64,000 bases of DNA from Clostridium caldaquaticum (GTDB taxonomy: Bacteria; Bacillota; Clostridia; Clostridiales; Clostridiaceae), in assembly GCF_023806125.1 (NCBI RefSeq), contig NZ_JAMSKT010000001.1, forward strand, positions 62,001 through 126,000, in the 5' to 3' direction. Positions 63,484-64,000 of this stretch are shown piece by piece. Numbering within the stretch: the first letter of the stretch is position 1; each line of letters begins with the position of its first letter. Below the pieces are notes generated by a model. That model did no database searches. It was not told the DNA's origin and was given only the letters and a program-made list of their open reading frames with translations. Position numbers and translations under genes: made by a program.

Positions 63484-64000
63484 TTAAAGCTTCTTAATCT
63501 TAAACTCTTTTAAATCCAGTTTATATTTCCCTGCCTGCTCTTGAAGAGTTTTATCATTCATATCCTTCTGAATTACTTCATAGTTTAAAGCATCTTTATC
63601 AAAGGAAGAAAAAACAACTTCTACTTTACCATAAGGGTATTTTTCTTCAAACTTTACAGGTATAAGCTCTCCGCTGTCTGTATTGTAGACTCTTATGCAT
63701 TTTCCCTTATCAGACTTTTCATACTGCACTACAATGAACTTTTCTCCAATTGAAAAACTCATAAACTGTATTTTTGCATTCTTAAATAAGTCCAGTGAAA
63801 TTAATTCTTTGCCTATAGGCTTTTCCCTTGCCATAGCTCCCCCTTGCTGTCCTCCAGACTTTCCTCCCTGCTGTCCTTCACTTTCTTCTGAACCGCCAGA
63901 ATCAGCGCCGCCTTGAGTTGCCATGCTTTCATCAATTTTTATAATTCCGGCATAAGAATCTTTATTGTATGTAGAAATAGCTATTCTTTCACCTTCATAA
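63484..64000 (-). CDS. Hypothetical protein, 3' part, with Gly/Gln-rich insert
   Basis: Not recognised. The frame is open to the window edge, so this is the C-terminal ~171 residues. An in-frame ATG at 63924 exists but coding sequence continues above it (ERIAISTYNKDSYAGIIKID), so it is not the start. A Gly/Gln/Ser/Glu-rich low-complexity stretch of ~33 residues interrupts two beta-rich segments (KIQFMSFSIGEKFIVVQYEK; IRVYNTDSGELIPVKF) that look like propeller-type strands. That suggests a flexible loop in a beta-propeller-like extracytoplasmic protein, with low certainty. Confidence 0.5.
   Translation of the reverse strand, partial: YEGERIAISTYNKDSYAGIIKIDESMATQGGADSGGSEESEGQQGGKSGGQQGGAMAREKPIGKELISLDLFKNAKIQFMSFSIGEKFIVVQYEKSDKGKCIRVYNTDSGELIPVKFEEKYPYGKVEVVFSSFDKDALNYEVIQKDMNDKTLQEQAGKYKLDLKEFKIKKL

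Noticed and set aside
63484-63924. Complete 146-residue gene starting at ATG 63924
   Set aside because: In-frame coding sequence continues to the window edge without a ribosome site at 63924, so the gene is 5'-truncated by the window.

Overview
The window reads as chromosomal DNA from a low-GC, spore-forming anaerobe of the Clostridium type. The evidence is spore genes (spmA/spmB and two gerA-type germinant receptor operons), an iron hydrogenase, a reverse rubrerythrin, strong AGGAGG ribosome sites, frequent TTG/GTG starts and very AT-rich gaps. The species cannot be fixed from the sequence alone. No phage, IS element or CRISPR array was seen.

Layout. 1-8 kb: the 3' part of an M16 peptidase gene, a MATE transporter, an ABC exporter pair and spmA-spmB. 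8-11 kb: a reverse rubrerythrin and a glutaredoxin-like gene that share Fur/PerR-like boxes, rluF, a dyad of DnaA boxes with a small basic ORF, and ispF. 11-17 kb: a histidine kinase/HD-GYP/CheY operon, a 3-methyladenine glycosylase, a Gln-rich protein and a DUF4349 lipoprotein. 17.4-21.3 kb: a heterodimeric ABC multidrug exporter behind a leader peptide and alternative RNA helices that look like a transcription attenuator. 21.3-32.9 kb: galactose import (mglBAC), its likely sensor set (binding protein, YesM-like kinase, YesN-like regulator) and lacZ. 33-35.3 kb: a polar amino acid ABC transporter.

35.7-43.4 kb: two tRNA-Pro genes, a run of six very small genes, a variant [FeFe] hydrogenase, a HAD phosphatase, a protein with six 45-residue beta-propeller-type repeats, and an ABC-F protein. 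43.5-48 kb: a decayed gerC tail, an operon for a FabK-like enoyl reductase, an OFA-type carboxylate transporter and a CoA-transferase, and a decayed chemoreceptor tail. 48-49.5 kb: an rRNA methyltransferase and a cold shock protein. 49.6-60.1 kb: two tandem germinant receptor operons, each in the unusual order A-C-small D-like-B-B. 60.3-64 kb: a CdaR/PucR-type regulator, a MsmK/UgpC-type sugar ATPase, a radical SAM protein, and the 3' part of an unknown gene.

The sugar genes form a logical set: Mgl imports galactose or methyl-galactosides, LacZ releases galactose from lactose-like substrates, and MsmK can power other sugar importers. A 13-base CG-centred motif is shared by the mglB and msmK promoters. 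The most novel-looking items are the leader-peptide attenuator (17446-17790), the DnaA-box dyad (10402-10443), the 135-bp repeat gene (40388-41752), the enoate-like import/activation/reduction operon (43780-47554) and the duplicated ger operons with a third decayed gerC fragment nearby.
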